Shown: in pieces, positions 8,966 through 17,705 of the stretch
Position numbering within the stretch: position 1 is the first letter of the stretch
How the letters are laid out: the number at the start of each line of letters is the position of its first letter
DNA from: Nonomuraea sp. PA05
GTDB lineage: Bacteria; Actinomycetota; Actinomycetes; Streptosporangiales; Streptosporangiaceae
Reading direction: 5' to 3'
Length of the DNA: 64,000 nt
Assembly: GCF_008086045.1 (NCBI RefSeq)
Contig: NZ_VSEY01000002.1
Coordinates: 392,975 to 456,974 of the forward strand
Notes under the pieces: generated by a model
Databases searched by the model: none
Seen by the model: the letters and a program-made list of their open reading frames with translations, nothing else
What the model was told of the DNA's origin: nothing
Program-made: the position numbers and the translations under genes

Positions 8966-10426
8966 TCACCGCAGCGCGGGCCGGAGATCCTTCTCGCCCT
9001 CCACGAGCCCGTGCTCCGTCAGCTCCCAGAAGTGCCGCTGGTCCGGCCGGGCGAGCTGCCACAGCGCCTTGTACGCGGCCACGCTCATCAGCGCCCAGTA
9101 GAGCGGGATGGTCAGCATCGCCCGTACCGCGGGGAAGAGCCCGCGTTCCAGGCACCCGGCCATCATGCAGTAGATCATCAGGGAGTTGCCGATCACCATG
9201 GCGGCGGCGCCGCAGTAGAGCGAGACGGGCGGGAAGAGCGCCTGCACGTACTTGGTGCCGGTGCACAGGTAGAGCAGCGTCAGGCCCCAGAAGAACGGGT
9301 TCACCAGCGTGGTGATCGTGGACAGGCCCATCGTGAGGTGGAAGGCGAACGTCCGCCGCGTCCCGAGCTGCCGCCACAGCCGCACCGGGTGCCTGGTGTG
9401 CACGAGCCAGGTCTGCAGGTAGCCCTTGATCCAGCGGCTGCGCTGGCGGATCCAGTTGCCCAGGCGGCTGTTGGCCTCCTCCTCGGTGACGGAGACCATC
9501 ATGCGCACGTCCCAGCCCCGGCGGGCGATGCGGATGCCCAGGTCGGCGTCCTCGGTGACGTTGTACGGGTCCCAGCCGCCCAGGGCGAGCAGCGCGTCGG
9601 CGCGGAAGTGGTTGGAGGTGCCGCCCAGCGGGATCGGCAGCCGGTAACGGTCGAGGCCGCGCAGCATGAGGCTGAAGTGGGTGGCGTACTCGGCGGCGAA
9701 GCACCGGGTCAGCCAGTTGGTCCAGGGGTTCCAGTACTGCAGCTCGGCCTGGACGCAGACGACCCTGCCGGGCAGCGCGCGGAAGGCGAGCACGGCCTTG
9801 CGGAGCTGGTCGGGCTCGGGCCGGTCCTCGGCGTCGTAGATGACGACGTACTCGCCGCGCGCCCTGGCGAGCCCGATGTTGCACGCCTTGGGCTTGGTAC
9901 GCGGCGCGGACGGCGGCACGAGCACCACCTCGAACGGCGCGTCCAGCTCGGGCAGCGCCGCGCGGGTCTCCTCGTCGTCCTCCTCGATCAGCAGCATGAT
10001 CTGCAGCGACTCGGCCGGGTAGTCGAGCCCGGCCAGCCGCTCCAGCAGAGCCGGCAGCACCGCCGCCTCGCGGTACAGCGGCACCAGCACGGTGTAGGGC
10101 GGCAGCGCCTCGCCGGACAGCCGGTGCAGGTCCGCCTCGTCCAGGTCGATGACCTCGGCCTCCCACGCGCCCAGCACCACGACCGTCTTGAACGCGAGCA
10201 CGACGAGGTAGACGGCGGTGGCGAGCGCGATGGCGGCCTGGCACCACCACAGCGGCGACGGCCCCCACCCGAAGGCCACGTGCGCGAGCAGCGCGACGGC
10301 GATCACGCCGGGGACGGCGACGGCGACGGCCGCCTGCCCCCGGCTGAGCAGGCGCCGGGCGCTCAGGTCCGCGTCGAGGACGCCGATGCCCGCCTGGCCG
10401 TCGCGCTCACGATGTGAGGTGCTCAT
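8966..10426 (-). CDS. membrane GT2 glycosyltransferase (cellulose synthase/hyaluronan synthase-like)
   Basis: A 486-residue processive-type family 2 glycosyltransferase. N-terminal hydrophobic segments (about residues 28-75) precede a cytoplasmic GT-A domain: TVLVPLYRE near 110, DAED near 190, a third acidic TEDADLG near 260 and the QRSRW motif near 300, i.e. the D,D,D,QxxRW set of the family. Three or more C-terminal membrane segments follow (about 325-440). The ATG at 10426 overlaps the TGA of the upstream membrane protein as TGATG, so the pair are translationally coupled. Likely polymerises or exports a surface polysaccharide; sugar and product unknown. Confidence 0.87.
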   Translation of the reverse strand: MSTSHRERDGQAGIGVLDADLSARRLLSRGQAAVAVAVPGVIAVALLAHVAFGWGPSPLWWCQAAIALATAVYLVVLAFKTVVVLGAWEAEVIDLDEADLHRLSGEALPPYTVLVPLYREAAVLPALLERLAGLDYPAESLQIMLLIEEDDEETRAALPELDAPFEVVLVPPSAPRTKPKACNIGLARARGEYVVIYDAEDRPEPDQLRKAVLAFRALPGRVVCVQAELQYWNPWTNWLTRCFAAEYATHFSLMLRGLDRYRLPIPLGGTSNHFRADALLALGGWDPYNVTEDADLGIRIARRGWDVRMMVSVTEEEANSRLGNWIRQRSRWIKGYLQTWLVHTRHPVRLWRQLGTRRTFAFHLTMGLSTITTLVNPFFWGLTLLYLCTGTKYVQALFPPVSLYCGAAAMVIGNSLMIYCMMAGCLERGLFPAVRAMLTIPLYWALMSVAAYKALWQLARPDQRHFWELTEHGLVEGEKDLRPALR

Positions 10427-12693
10427 CACACTCGCCTCCGGTAGATGCGCTGGGCGGCGTCCCGGTAGACCAGCGTGAAGTCATGCGTCAGCGAGGCCCG
10501 GTCGCGCAGCGCGCGCCAGGTGCGGTCCTCCTTGCCCGGTGCGGTACGCGCGTAGATCCACTGGATCCCGCTGCCCGCCGGGTCCTTCAGCGCCGGGCGC
10601 CACAGCCGGAAGCTGCCCTCGTAGACGATGCGCCCCAGCGGGACGCGCGAGTCGAAGGCGACGATCTCGTTGCCGTGGTTCTCCATGAGCACCAGCCCGC
10701 CGTCGTAGTGGCGCCGCAGCCAGGCCACCGCCCCCGCGGCGACGCGCCCCTCGTGGCCCGCGTCCCAGTGCAGCGGCTCGGCGAGCGTCGCGGTGCCCGG
10801 CACCGCCAGCACCGTGCCGATCATGCCGCAGGCCGCGGCGGCCGGCGCCCAGCGGCGGCGCGGCGGGATCAGCGACACCAGGTAGGCGGCGAAGATCGCC
10901 GCGGCGAGCGCCATCACCAGGGCGAAGCGCACGTTGTAGAGGCCGCCGCCGTGCACCTCGGGCACGTGCAGCGGGCGCTGCCCCAGGTACAGGGCCAGGA
11001 CGAAGAACGGCAGGAAGACCAGCAGCGCGTACGGGGCGACCGCCTCCACCTGGAGCCGTCGCCGCCAGGCGTACACCAGCACCCCGGCCGCGCCCGCGAT
11101 CGGTGTGAGCATGCCGAGTGCGTGCGCCATGGCGTAGGCGTAGGTGCTCAGGGCGACGCCCGCCGCGCCGATGTTCGGATCGCCTGACGCGACCCACAGC
11201 GCGGGCTTGGCGTACTCGCCGGAGTGCCAGTACAGCCAGTCGTCGAAGATCAGCCAGGCCCAGGCGACCCAGCCGGCGATCCCGGCGAACGCGACCACCC
11301 CGAAGAAGATCAGGTGCGCCTCCAGGCGGGCGAGCCCGCGCCAGCGGCGGAAGGAGACGTACCCCACCACGACCGTCATGGCCACCGCCAGCACCCAGCC
11401 CTCGTAGCGGGTCAGCGTGGCCAGCAGCGTCGCCGCCGAGGCGATCGAGAGCTGCGTGTACCGGCCGGTGCGGCACCACTGCGCCAGGTGGTGCACCGCC
11501 GCGGCGATGCAGGCGAACAGCAGCAGCTCCGTCATCGGGGTGCTCTGCAGGTAGAGCAGGTTGGGGTTGAGCGCGAGCAGCGCCGCCGCCGTCAGCCCTG
11601 CCGCCCTGCGGCGCGTGCGGTCGGTTCCGGCCATCCCGGCGGCGATCAGGTACGCGTACCGCACGGTGACCACGTACGAGACCATCGAGATCAGCGAGCC
11701 CGCCAGCCCCGAGTAGAACAGCGCGTCGTGCCAGATGAGGGGCAGGGCCAGCAGGTGCGGCAGCGGCGGCCAGACGCCGCCGAGCTGGGCCAGCCCCGGG
11801 GTCGGGCTGTCGAGCACCCGGCGGGCGATGAGCAGGTGCGAGCCGCTGTCCTTGTAGGCCAGCACGGTGCCCAGGTCCAGGTGGTACAGGCAGGCGATGA
11901 TCGACAGCGCCACGCTGACCAGCGTCACCACGGCGAGCAGCGGGTCGCGTGGCATCCGCCAGGCGGGGCGTCTCGCGAGCCAGGGCCGGCCGCCGTCGAA
12001 GCGCAGGCCCGCCCTGGCTCGCGAGACGGCCCGCGGCGCCGGGGTGCGGCCGTGCGGCGACAGGGGCAGCTCGACGATCCTGACGTCCCCGCGCCCGGCC
12101 GTCTCCAGGGGCGCGGGCCGCGCCGCCCCGCCGTGCTCCGGCTCCTCCAGCAGCCATCTGTCGAGCAGCCGGTAGGAGCAGGCGCCGCCGCGCGTGCGGC
12201 CCCTGGGCAGCAGGCGTTCCCACGCGGCCCAGGTCAGCACAGTGGCGCGGCGGGAGCGTGAGCGGGTCCGCTCGGGCGTGCCGACCACGGCGTCGGCCCG
12301 TTCCTCGCGCTGCACGCGCAGCAGCACGGGCAGGTCGGCGGCGTCGATCCGGTCGCCCGGCCCGACGAGCACGAGCCGCCGCATGTCGGTGCGCTCCAGC
12401 GCGGCCAGGATCCCTGCGCGCTCGGCCTCCGGCGAGTCGGGCGGCCCGTTGTGCGGCACGGTGATGACGCGGTCGGGATAGCGCGACGCGAGCGCGTCCA
12501 AAGCGCCGGGCGCGCCGCCCGGCCGGCCGACGATGACGATCCGGTGCTCCAGGCCCGCTTCCGCGAGCGTCGCGAGCAGCGCCTCCACGCCGTGTTCGAG
12601 GTCGTCGGGACGGGGGCGCGCGGGGAAGACGACGGCGACCGAGTCGTCCTTCCCGACCGGGTTCAGCCCTGGCGGATGTTCCTGGGACGGCAT
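10426..12693 (-). CDS. large polytopic membrane protein, GT-A-like N-domain plus GT39-type membrane region
   Basis: A 755-residue protein in two parts. Residues ~15-150 resemble a degenerate GT2/DPM1 GT-A fold (VAVVFPARPRP, then HRIVIVGRPGG and LVLVGPGDRIDAADLP), but the usual DxD is replaced by GPGDR. From about residue 230 there are roughly eleven hydrophobic helices with KDSGSHLLIARRVLDSP and GGVWPPLPHL in the first external loop, the layout of lipid-linked-sugar GT-C (GT39/ArnT-like) enzymes. The C-terminal ~130 residues form an extracytoplasmic tail. The start MPSQEHPPG (12693) is chosen over an Arg-rich upstream ATG at 12729. Presumably acts with the coupled GT2 on a surface glycan. Confidence 0.75.
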   Translation of the reverse strand: MPSQEHPPGLNPVGKDDSVAVVFPARPRPDDLEHGVEALLATLAEAGLEHRIVIVGRPGGAPGALDALASRYPDRVITVPHNGPPDSPEAERAGILAALERTDMRRLVLVGPGDRIDAADLPVLLRVQREERADAVVGTPERTRSRSRRATVLTWAAWERLLPRGRTRGGACSYRLLDRWLLEEPEHGGAARPAPLETAGRGDVRIVELPLSPHGRTPAPRAVSRARAGLRFDGGRPWLARRPAWRMPRDPLLAVVTLVSVALSIIACLYHLDLGTVLAYKDSGSHLLIARRVLDSPTPGLAQLGGVWPPLPHLLALPLIWHDALFYSGLAGSLISMVSYVVTVRYAYLIAAGMAGTDRTRRRAAGLTAAALLALNPNLLYLQSTPMTELLLFACIAAAVHHLAQWCRTGRYTQLSIASAATLLATLTRYEGWVLAVAMTVVVGYVSFRRWRGLARLEAHLIFFGVVAFAGIAGWVAWAWLIFDDWLYWHSGEYAKPALWVASGDPNIGAAGVALSTYAYAMAHALGMLTPIAGAAGVLVYAWRRRLQVEAVAPYALLVFLPFFVLALYLGQRPLHVPEVHGGGLYNVRFALVMALAAAIFAAYLVSLIPPRRRWAPAAAACGMIGTVLAVPGTATLAEPLHWDAGHEGRVAAGAVAWLRRHYDGGLVLMENHGNEIVAFDSRVPLGRIVYEGSFRLWRPALKDPAGSGIQWIYARTAPGKEDRTWRALRDRASLTHDFTLVYRDAAQRIYRRRV

Positions 12694-13136
12694 GCCGCGC
12701 TCACCGCCTCGGCGCCGCGCCGGCGGCAAATATCGTACGGAAATATCCGAATTTAACGCATTCGCCCGCCGTCACACCGAATCGCAGAACGCGCACACCC
12801 GTACAAGTCATGTCTCTCCAACGATGCGATCCGATAGGGCCACGGGTCGCCAGAATTCACGGGGTCAGGAGATTTGCCCGTACCGTCCAACCCGACACCG
12901 ATTATCACTGTTGCAGCAGCTCAGAGCCTTGATCTCACTCCCAAAAGCCTGGCAAAGAGTCATATCGCCCCCACACGATGGGAAATGTCCGATATTTCGA
13001 AAAGCGGCGCCGATCGCGACACACCCAGCGCACATCCGGAGAATTCTCACGCCCGCCGTTAGCATGACTTCGCGATATTCGCGATGTTCACGTCGCCGGG
13101 CGTCAACCGGCTATTCATGACAAAAAAGGACCCACC
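12694..13136. other. 443-bp intergenic region, lower G+C, divergent promoters
   Basis: Clearly more A+T-rich than its surroundings and without a supportable gene. It separates the minus-strand GT39-like gene from the plus-strand lectin gene, so it should hold promoters for both. Visible elements: a direct repeat AAATATCG / AAATATCC (12728-12735, 12741-12748) close to the GT39-like start, and a small dyad CGCGA-TAT-TCGCG at 13071-13083 about 55 bases before the lectin start. No clear -35/-10 pair could be assigned. Confidence 0.6.
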
Positions 13137-13673
13137 ATGAGGTTGTGCACCACCGCTCGCGCCGCCGCGAGCTGCGCCGTCACGGCGATCGCCCTCACCA
13201 CGCTCAGCGCGCCGCCCGCCGTCGCGGACCCGCGGCACGGCGGCGACGTCGTGGAGATCCAGACGCACGCCGACAAGTGCTTCGACGTCGCGGGCATCAG
13301 CGCCGAGGACCGGACGCCCATCATCCAGTACGGCTGCGACGACGAGTCCCACCAGCGCTTCCGGCTCCGCCGGCTGCCCGACGGCTCGGTGGCCATCCAG
13401 ACCTTCAGCGGCAAGTGCCTCGACGTCGAGCACGGCAGCAGCGACGACGGCGCGCGGCTCGTGCAGTTCCGCTGCCACGCCGAGCACAACCAGCGCTTCC
13501 GGTTCACGCCCGTCAGCCGAGGCCGGTTCGCCATCCGCACCTCCGCCGGCAAGTGCCTGGACGTGCGCGACGGCAGCCTCGGCGACGGTGCCTCCATCGT
13601 CGCCTACCGCTGCCACGGCAACGTGAACCAGAGCTTCTACGTCGTTCCCGTCCGGCCGTGGTCCGGCATGTGA
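13137..13673 (+). CDS. secreted ricin-type beta-trefoil lectin domain protein
   Basis: A 178-residue exported carbohydrate-binding protein. Residues 1-31 are a signal peptide ending SAPPAVA. The mature part is a single beta-trefoil of three ~42-residue repeats, each with a (H/S)A(D/G)KC(F/L)DV-like strand and a closing NQRF/NQSF; the typical QxW of ricin B repeats is QxF here. Paired cysteines (KCFDV...GC, KCLDV...RC, KCLDV...RC) suggest one disulfide per repeat. GGACCC lies just before the ATG. The stop overlaps the GTG of the following glycosyltransferase by four bases, an unusual coupling of a secreted lectin with a membrane enzyme. Confidence 0.85.
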   Translation: MRLCTTARAAASCAVTAIALTTLSAPPAVADPRHGGDVVEIQTHADKCFDVAGISAEDRTPIIQYGCDDESHQRFRLRRLPDGSVAIQTFSGKCLDVEHGSSDDGARLVQFRCHAEHNQRFRFTPVSRGRFAIRTSAGKCLDVRDGSLGDGASIVAYRCHGNVNQSFYVVPVRPWSGM

Positions 13674-14965
13674 CCGACGCGCCGGCCCGCCGGCGGCCGC
13701 GGGCGTGGCACGGCGCGCCCGCGGCCGCGCCGGTCAGCGTGGACATCGTCATCCCCGTACTGAACGAGGAGCGCGCGCTGCCGGGCTGCGTCCGGACGCT
13801 GGCCGCCTACCTCGGCGGCTTCCCGCTGCCGTGGCGCATCACGATCGTCGACAACGGCAGCACCGACGGCACCTGGCGGGCCGCCGCCTCACTGGCGAAC
13901 GAGCTGGAGCAGGTGCACGCCCGCCGGCTCGACATCCGCGGCCGGGGCGCGGCGCTGCGGGCGGCCTGGCAGGACAGCACGGCCGACATCGTCGCCTACA
14001 TGGACGTGGACCTGTCCACCGACCTCGACGCCCTGTTCCCGCTGGTCGCCTCGGTGGCCAGCGGCCACTCGGAGATCGCCATCGGCACCCGGCTCGCGCC
14101 CGGCGCCCGCACCCGCCGCTCGCTGCGCCGCGAGGTGGTGTCGCGCGGCTACAACGCCCTGCTCAGGCACGGCTTCGGGGTGCGCTTCAGCGACGCCCAG
14201 TGCGGCTTCAAGGCGGCCAGGACCGACGTGGTCAGGCCGCTGCTGGGCCACGTACGGGACGACGCCTGGTTCTTCGACACCGAACTGCTGCTGCTGGCCG
14301 AGCACAACGGGCTGCGCGTGCACGAGGTCCCCGTCGACTGGATCGAGGACACCGACTCGCGGGTGCGCGTCGTCAGGACCGCCATCGACGACCTGAAGGG
14401 GCTGGCCAGGGTCGCCTGGTCCATCTGCCGCGGGCGGGCCAGGGTCGAGGTGGCGCGGCCCGAGCCGAGGCCGAGGCACCCGGACGCGGTGGTCGCCCGG
14501 CCGCGCGAGGCCACCTTCCTCTCCTTCGTCATGGTCAACGCGGCCTCCTGCGTGCTGTACGCGCTGGTCTACCTGAGCCTGCGCGCGTTCTGGTCGCCCG
14601 TCGCGACCAACCTCGGCGCCGTCGCGCTGACCTTCCTGGTGAGCGGCGCGGTCCCGCGCCGGTGGACCGTCGCCCGGCTCCGGCGCGCCGCCGTGCGCGT
14701 GCGCTCCGCCGCGCGCTTCTCCATGGTGTACGCCCTCACCACCGCCGCCGCTCTGGCCGTTCCCGCGGCTGCCGGGCGGGCCGTGGAGGTGGGGGCGGTG
14801 CTGGCCGCGTACGGGCCGCTCGCGCTGTCCCGCTGGGTCGCGGGGAGCAGGCGGACCCGGCAACGCTCCTGGACGCACCGCCGCCGCTCGGCCCGCCGGA
14901 TGGCGCGGCGCGCGATGGCCCGCCGCGGAATGGCGGCCCGCCGCCACCCCCGCTTCCCCGTCTGA
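13670..14965 (+). CDS. GT2 (dolichyl-phosphate mannose synthase-like) fused to GtrA-like membrane domain
   Basis: A 431-residue two-domain protein. Residues ~20-240 are a GT-A glycosyltransferase: DIVIPVLNEE, DNGSTDGT, the metal-binding DVDLS and the conserved GFKAAR. From ~280 to 385 there are four hydrophobic segments of the GtrA/DPMS type, which typically flip or position polyprenyl-phosphate sugars. The C-terminus is a very basic Arg-rich tail. The product is probably a polyprenyl-phosphate hexose that could feed the GT39-like protein at 10426-12693. Start is GTG 13670, overlapping the lectin stop. Confidence 0.83.
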   Translation: MTDAPARRRPRAWHGAPAAAPVSVDIVIPVLNEERALPGCVRTLAAYLGGFPLPWRITIVDNGSTDGTWRAAASLANELEQVHARRLDIRGRGAALRAAWQDSTADIVAYMDVDLSTDLDALFPLVASVASGHSEIAIGTRLAPGARTRRSLRREVVSRGYNALLRHGFGVRFSDAQCGFKAARTDVVRPLLGHVRDDAWFFDTELLLLAEHNGLRVHEVPVDWIEDTDSRVRVVRTAIDDLKGLARVAWSICRGRARVEVARPEPRPRHPDAVVARPREATFLSFVMVNAASCVLYALVYLSLRAFWSPVATNLGAVALTFLVSGAVPRRWTVARLRRAAVRVRSAARFSMVYALTTAAALAVPAAAGRAVEVGAVLAAYGPLALSRWVAGSRRTRQRSWTHRRRSARRMARRAMARRGMAARRHPRFPV

Positions 14966-14979
14966 CGCCCCACCGAACG

Positions 14980-15021
14980 CCGGCCGGCACGGACCTTCGC
15001 CGTCCCCCGTGCGCCGGCCGG
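14980..15021. terminator. inverted repeat between convergent genes
   Basis: CCGGCCGGCAC (14980-14990) pairs with GTGCGCCGGCCGG (15009-15021) with a two-base bulge and an 18-base loop. It lies between the stops of the convergent GT2-GtrA and coiled-coil genes and could terminate both; there is no T-tract, as is common in actinobacteria. Confidence 0.5.
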
Positions 15022-15022
15022 T

Positions 15023-15814
15023 CTAGCGCTCCAGCCGCTGCCGGGCATGCCGCTCCTCGCGCTGCGTCACCTCCAGCCGCTGCCTGGCCTCGTCCAGCTT
15101 CTTGCGCGCCTTGCCCAGCTTCTTCTCCAGCCGGGCCACCTTCTCCGCCCGCTCCTCGTGCTCGGCCCGGGCGGCGTCCACCTCCCGCACCCACTCCCGG
15201 TGCGCCGCCTCCGCCTCCTCGCGCTCGCGTGCCTTCCTGGCCTCGGCCTCCTCACGTGCCCGCGCCCGCTCGTCCTCCTCCTCGGCCCGCTCCTGCTCGC
15301 TGCGCTTGTTCCGGGAGACGGGCGCGCGCGAGACGGGCGCGGGCGCGAACCCGCTGTACCGCAACGGCTTGACCAGCCGCCCCTGCCGCACCTCCGCCGC
15401 CGCCCCGGCGTCCACCAGCGCCGCGTCCAGGGTCTGGTCCACCTCGGTGCCGGCCGCCGCCGACAGCCCGCCCGCCTGCCTGGCCAGCCGCCCTGCCTTG
15501 GCCGCGACCTCGCCTCGGCGCCGGGTCAGCTCGGCCAGCGCGTCGGCGTCCTGCTCCTGCCAGGCGGCGCGCAGCCGCTCCCCCACGTCCAGCAGCTCGG
15601 CGAGCTCGCCGGGATGCTCGCGGACGAGCCTGTTCACCGCCCAGGCGGACACCGTCGGCCTGCGCAGCCGCGCGATCTCGCGCGAGAGGCGCGCGTCGCC
15701 CGCGTCCTTGGCCGCACGGGCCTCGGCCGTGCGTGCGGCGGTGAACTCGGACGGCGTCAGCGCGTACAGCCGGTCCGCCACCTCGTCAAGATCCACACAG
15801 GACAAATACCCCAC
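15023..15814 (-). CDS. actinobacterial coiled-coil protein of unknown function
   Basis: A 263-residue charged protein. The N-terminal half has a conserved-looking segment (LYALTPSEFTAAR, then RRPTVSAWAVNRLVREHPGE) seen in a family of hypothetical proteins of filamentous actinomycetes; no catalytic motif is apparent. Residues ~165-263 are almost entirely Glu/Arg/Ala with heptad character (RAEEEDERARAREEAEARK region), predicted as a long coiled coil. No signal peptide or membrane helix. Start could be this ATG or the GTG seven codons later. I cannot assign a function. Confidence 0.7.
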   Translation of the reverse strand: MGYLSCVDLDEVADRLYALTPSEFTAARTAEARAAKDAGDARLSREIARLRRPTVSAWAVNRLVREHPGELAELLDVGERLRAAWQEQDADALAELTRRRGEVAAKAGRLARQAGGLSAAAGTEVDQTLDAALVDAGAAAEVRQGRLVKPLRYSGFAPAPVSRAPVSRNKRSEQERAEEEDERARAREEAEARKAREREEAEAAHREWVREVDAARAEHEERAEKVARLEKKLGKARKKLDEARQRLEVTQREERHARQRLER

Positions 15815-15870
15815 ATGCGCGCCCTTCTAGCGCATAGTGGAGGCAGCGCCAGCCGAACGGAGGCCCCCCG

Positions 15871-16521
15871 GTGTTCGAACGCTTCACCGACCGTGCGCGC
15901 AGGGTCGTCGTCCTCGCCCAGGAGGAGGCGCGGATGATGCACCACAACTACATCGGCACGGAACACATATTGCTCGGCCTCATCCACGAGGGTGAGGGGC
16001 TCGCCGCGCTCGTGCTCGAAAGCTGCGGCGTGGAGCTCGACCACGTACGCGCCTTCGTCGAGCGCGAGGTGGGCCGCGACGCGGCCGCGCCCGGCGGCAC
16101 CCGGCAGTCCGGCGCCAAGGCGTCGGCGGGGCACATCCCGTTCACACCGCGCGCCAAGAAGGTCCTGGAGCTGTCGCTGCGCGAGGCGCTGCAGCTCAGG
16201 CACAACTACATCGGCACGGAGCACATCCTGCTCGGCCTGATCAGGGAGGGCGAGGGCCTGGCCGCCCAGGCGCTCGTGGACGCGGGCACGGACCTGATCG
16301 ACGTGCGCCAGCGCGTCCTGGACCGCGTGGGGCGCGGCTCCAAGGAGCGCCCGAGCGAGATGTTCTTCGCGGGCGGCTCCGTGCTGAGCGAGCGGCTCAC
16401 CCAGATCCAGGACAGCCTCGACCGCATCGAGCGCCATCTGGGCATCAAACGCGACACGCCGCCGCCCCGCGACAAGGCGGGCGAGGAGCCCCGCGAGGGC
16501 GAGGGCGAGGCCCTGGGCTGA
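15871..16521 (+). CDS. stand-alone Clp N-terminal (double ClpN repeat) protein
   Basis: A 216-residue protein containing only the N-domain of ClpC/ClpA chaperones. Two repeats each carry the HNYIGTEHILLGLI signature (residues ~27-40 and ~111-124), and MFERFTDRARRVVVLAQEEAR is the canonical ClpC start. There is no AAA+ Walker A/B, so it cannot unfold substrates itself; the C-terminal ~65 residues are charged and probably disordered. In ClpC the N-domain binds adaptors and substrates, so this protein may act as an adaptor or competitor for ClpCP (inference). Divergent from the coiled-coil gene. Confidence 0.85.
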   Translation: MFERFTDRARRVVVLAQEEARMMHHNYIGTEHILLGLIHEGEGLAALVLESCGVELDHVRAFVEREVGRDAAAPGGTRQSGAKASAGHIPFTPRAKKVLELSLREALQLRHNYIGTEHILLGLIREGEGLAAQALVDAGTDLIDVRQRVLDRVGRGSKERPSEMFFAGGSVLSERLTQIQDSLDRIERHLGIKRDTPPPRDKAGEEPREGEGEALG

Positions 16522-16529
16522 CGCCTTCT

Positions 16530-16553
16530 GGGCCGGCACCACCGCCCCGGCCC
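16530..16553. terminator. bidirectional terminator candidate
   Basis: GGGCCGG (16530-16536) and CCGGCCC (16547-16553) form a perfect 7-bp stem with a 10-base loop in the 50-base gap between the convergent Clp-N and ACT-GNAT genes. Confidence 0.45.
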
Positions 16554-16571
16554 GCGCCGGTGACAGGGCCT

Positions 16572-17597
16572 CTAGGCCGGCACCATCGCGCCGACCGGCA
16601 GCCGCGCCTCGATCACGCCGGGGTCCTCGGTGTAGCCGAGGGTGGCGCCCAGCGACAGCAGCAGCCGCCGCATGCGCACGTTGTCGGCCAGCATGGTGGC
16701 CCTGACCTCGGCGTATCCGAGGTCGCGAGCCGCCCGCACCAGCATCCGGGCCATCGCCGTGCCCAGACCGCGCCCCTGCCAGCGGTCCTCGACCAGGAAA
16801 GCCATCTCGGCGGTGCCGGGATCGTTCGTGAACATCAGGCTGGCCATGCCGACGACCTGACCGTCGTGCCCGGCGACCAGCGAGTGTCCCCTGTTCTTGT
16901 CGCAGAGCTTGTCGAACATGCGCGGCGGCAGCGCGGGCATCGAGGTGAAGTAGCGGAACCTGCGCGACTCCGGCGAGCACCTGTCGTGCAGGTCGCGCAC
17001 GGCCTCGCGGTAGATGGAGGTGAGCGGGCGGACGGTGACCTCGACGCCGTCGGCGAGCTTGACCGCTCCGTCGGTGGCGCCGCTCTGCTCGGTCGCGGGC
17101 TGGGCGAGCCGGGCGAAGGAGGCGGCCCTGGCCGCCTCGGTCAGGCTGAACGGCAGGTCGGCGCGGCGCAGCCGGACCGCTCTGCGCGGCGCGACGGGCA
17201 CGACGAGCTGGGTCGGGTCGGGAAGATCACTCACGGCCTCACCATAGACCCAGCGCGCGTCGTCCGCGCGCAGCAGCTCGGCGAGCAGCTCGGGCAGCCG
17301 CCACGGCATCGTGCGCAGCCTGGAGGCGAGCAGCAGCGCCCTGGTGGGCTCGTCGGTCAGCTCGTGGGCGGTGGCGGGCACCACCTTGACGTTGCGGCCC
17401 CCGGCCGCTTCGAGAGCCTCTCGCACGGTCTCGGGGCTCGCGGGGATGTCGGCGACGAACTCGTCCACGGTGCCGTCGGTGTCGGACTGTACGCTCAGGC
17501 CGAGGATGTTGCCGCCCCTGTGTGCCAGGGCCGCCGCCAGCGAGGCCAGCCGGCCGGGTCGCTCGTCCACGGTGGTGCGGATGCGCAAGAATCCCAT
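16572..17597 (-). CDS. ACT domain - GNAT N-acetyltransferase fusion protein
   Basis: 341 residues in two domains. Residues 1-70 (MGFLRIRTTVDERPGRL...) look like an ACT small-molecule-binding domain: RPGRLASLAAALAHRGGNI is the typical ligand-loop/helix. Residues ~185-330 are a GNAT acetyltransferase with VRPLTSIYREAV, the acetyl-CoA loop EDRWQGRGLGTAM and LADNVRMRRLLLSLG. Such fusions suggest amino-acid-controlled protein or metabolite acetylation in actinobacteria, but the substrate is not evident. ATG 17597 is preferred to one four codons upstream because the ACT strand then starts at residue 3. Divergent from the flavoprotein gene. Confidence 0.83.
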   Translation of the reverse strand: MGFLRIRTTVDERPGRLASLAAALAHRGGNILGLSVQSDTDGTVDEFVADIPASPETVREALEAAGGRNVKVVPATAHELTDEPTRALLLASRLRTMPWRLPELLAELLRADDARWVYGEAVSDLPDPTQLVVPVAPRRAVRLRRADLPFSLTEAARAASFARLAQPATEQSGATDGAVKLADGVEVTVRPLTSIYREAVRDLHDRCSPESRRFRYFTSMPALPPRMFDKLCDKNRGHSLVAGHDGQVVGMASLMFTNDPGTAEMAFLVEDRWQGRGLGTAMARMLVRAARDLGYAEVRATMLADNVRMRRLLLSLGATLGYTEDPGVIEARLPVGAMVPA

Positions 17598-17648
17598 GCG
17601 TCCGAGCATGCACGGCGGCTGTTACGCGGCCGCTAACGACGTGTTTCA

Positions 17649-17666
17649 TTGCGTATTTCGTCGCAA
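17649..17666. promoter_or_regulatory. weak dyad upstream of the flavoprotein gene
   Basis: TTGCG (17649-17653) and CGCAA (17662-17666) with an 8-base spacer in the A+T-richer stretch just before the GGAGG of the flavoprotein gene. Possible operator; short arms, low confidence. Confidence 0.25.
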
Positions 17667-17705
17667 GATGCGCCGACTTATCCCGATATAGGAGGATATG
17701 TCGCC

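Noticed and set aside
12865..13065. Small overlapping open frames of 62-66 codons on both strands in the lectin upstream region
   Set aside because: No ribosome site, no protein-like pattern and low G+C third positions; better read as regulatory DNA.
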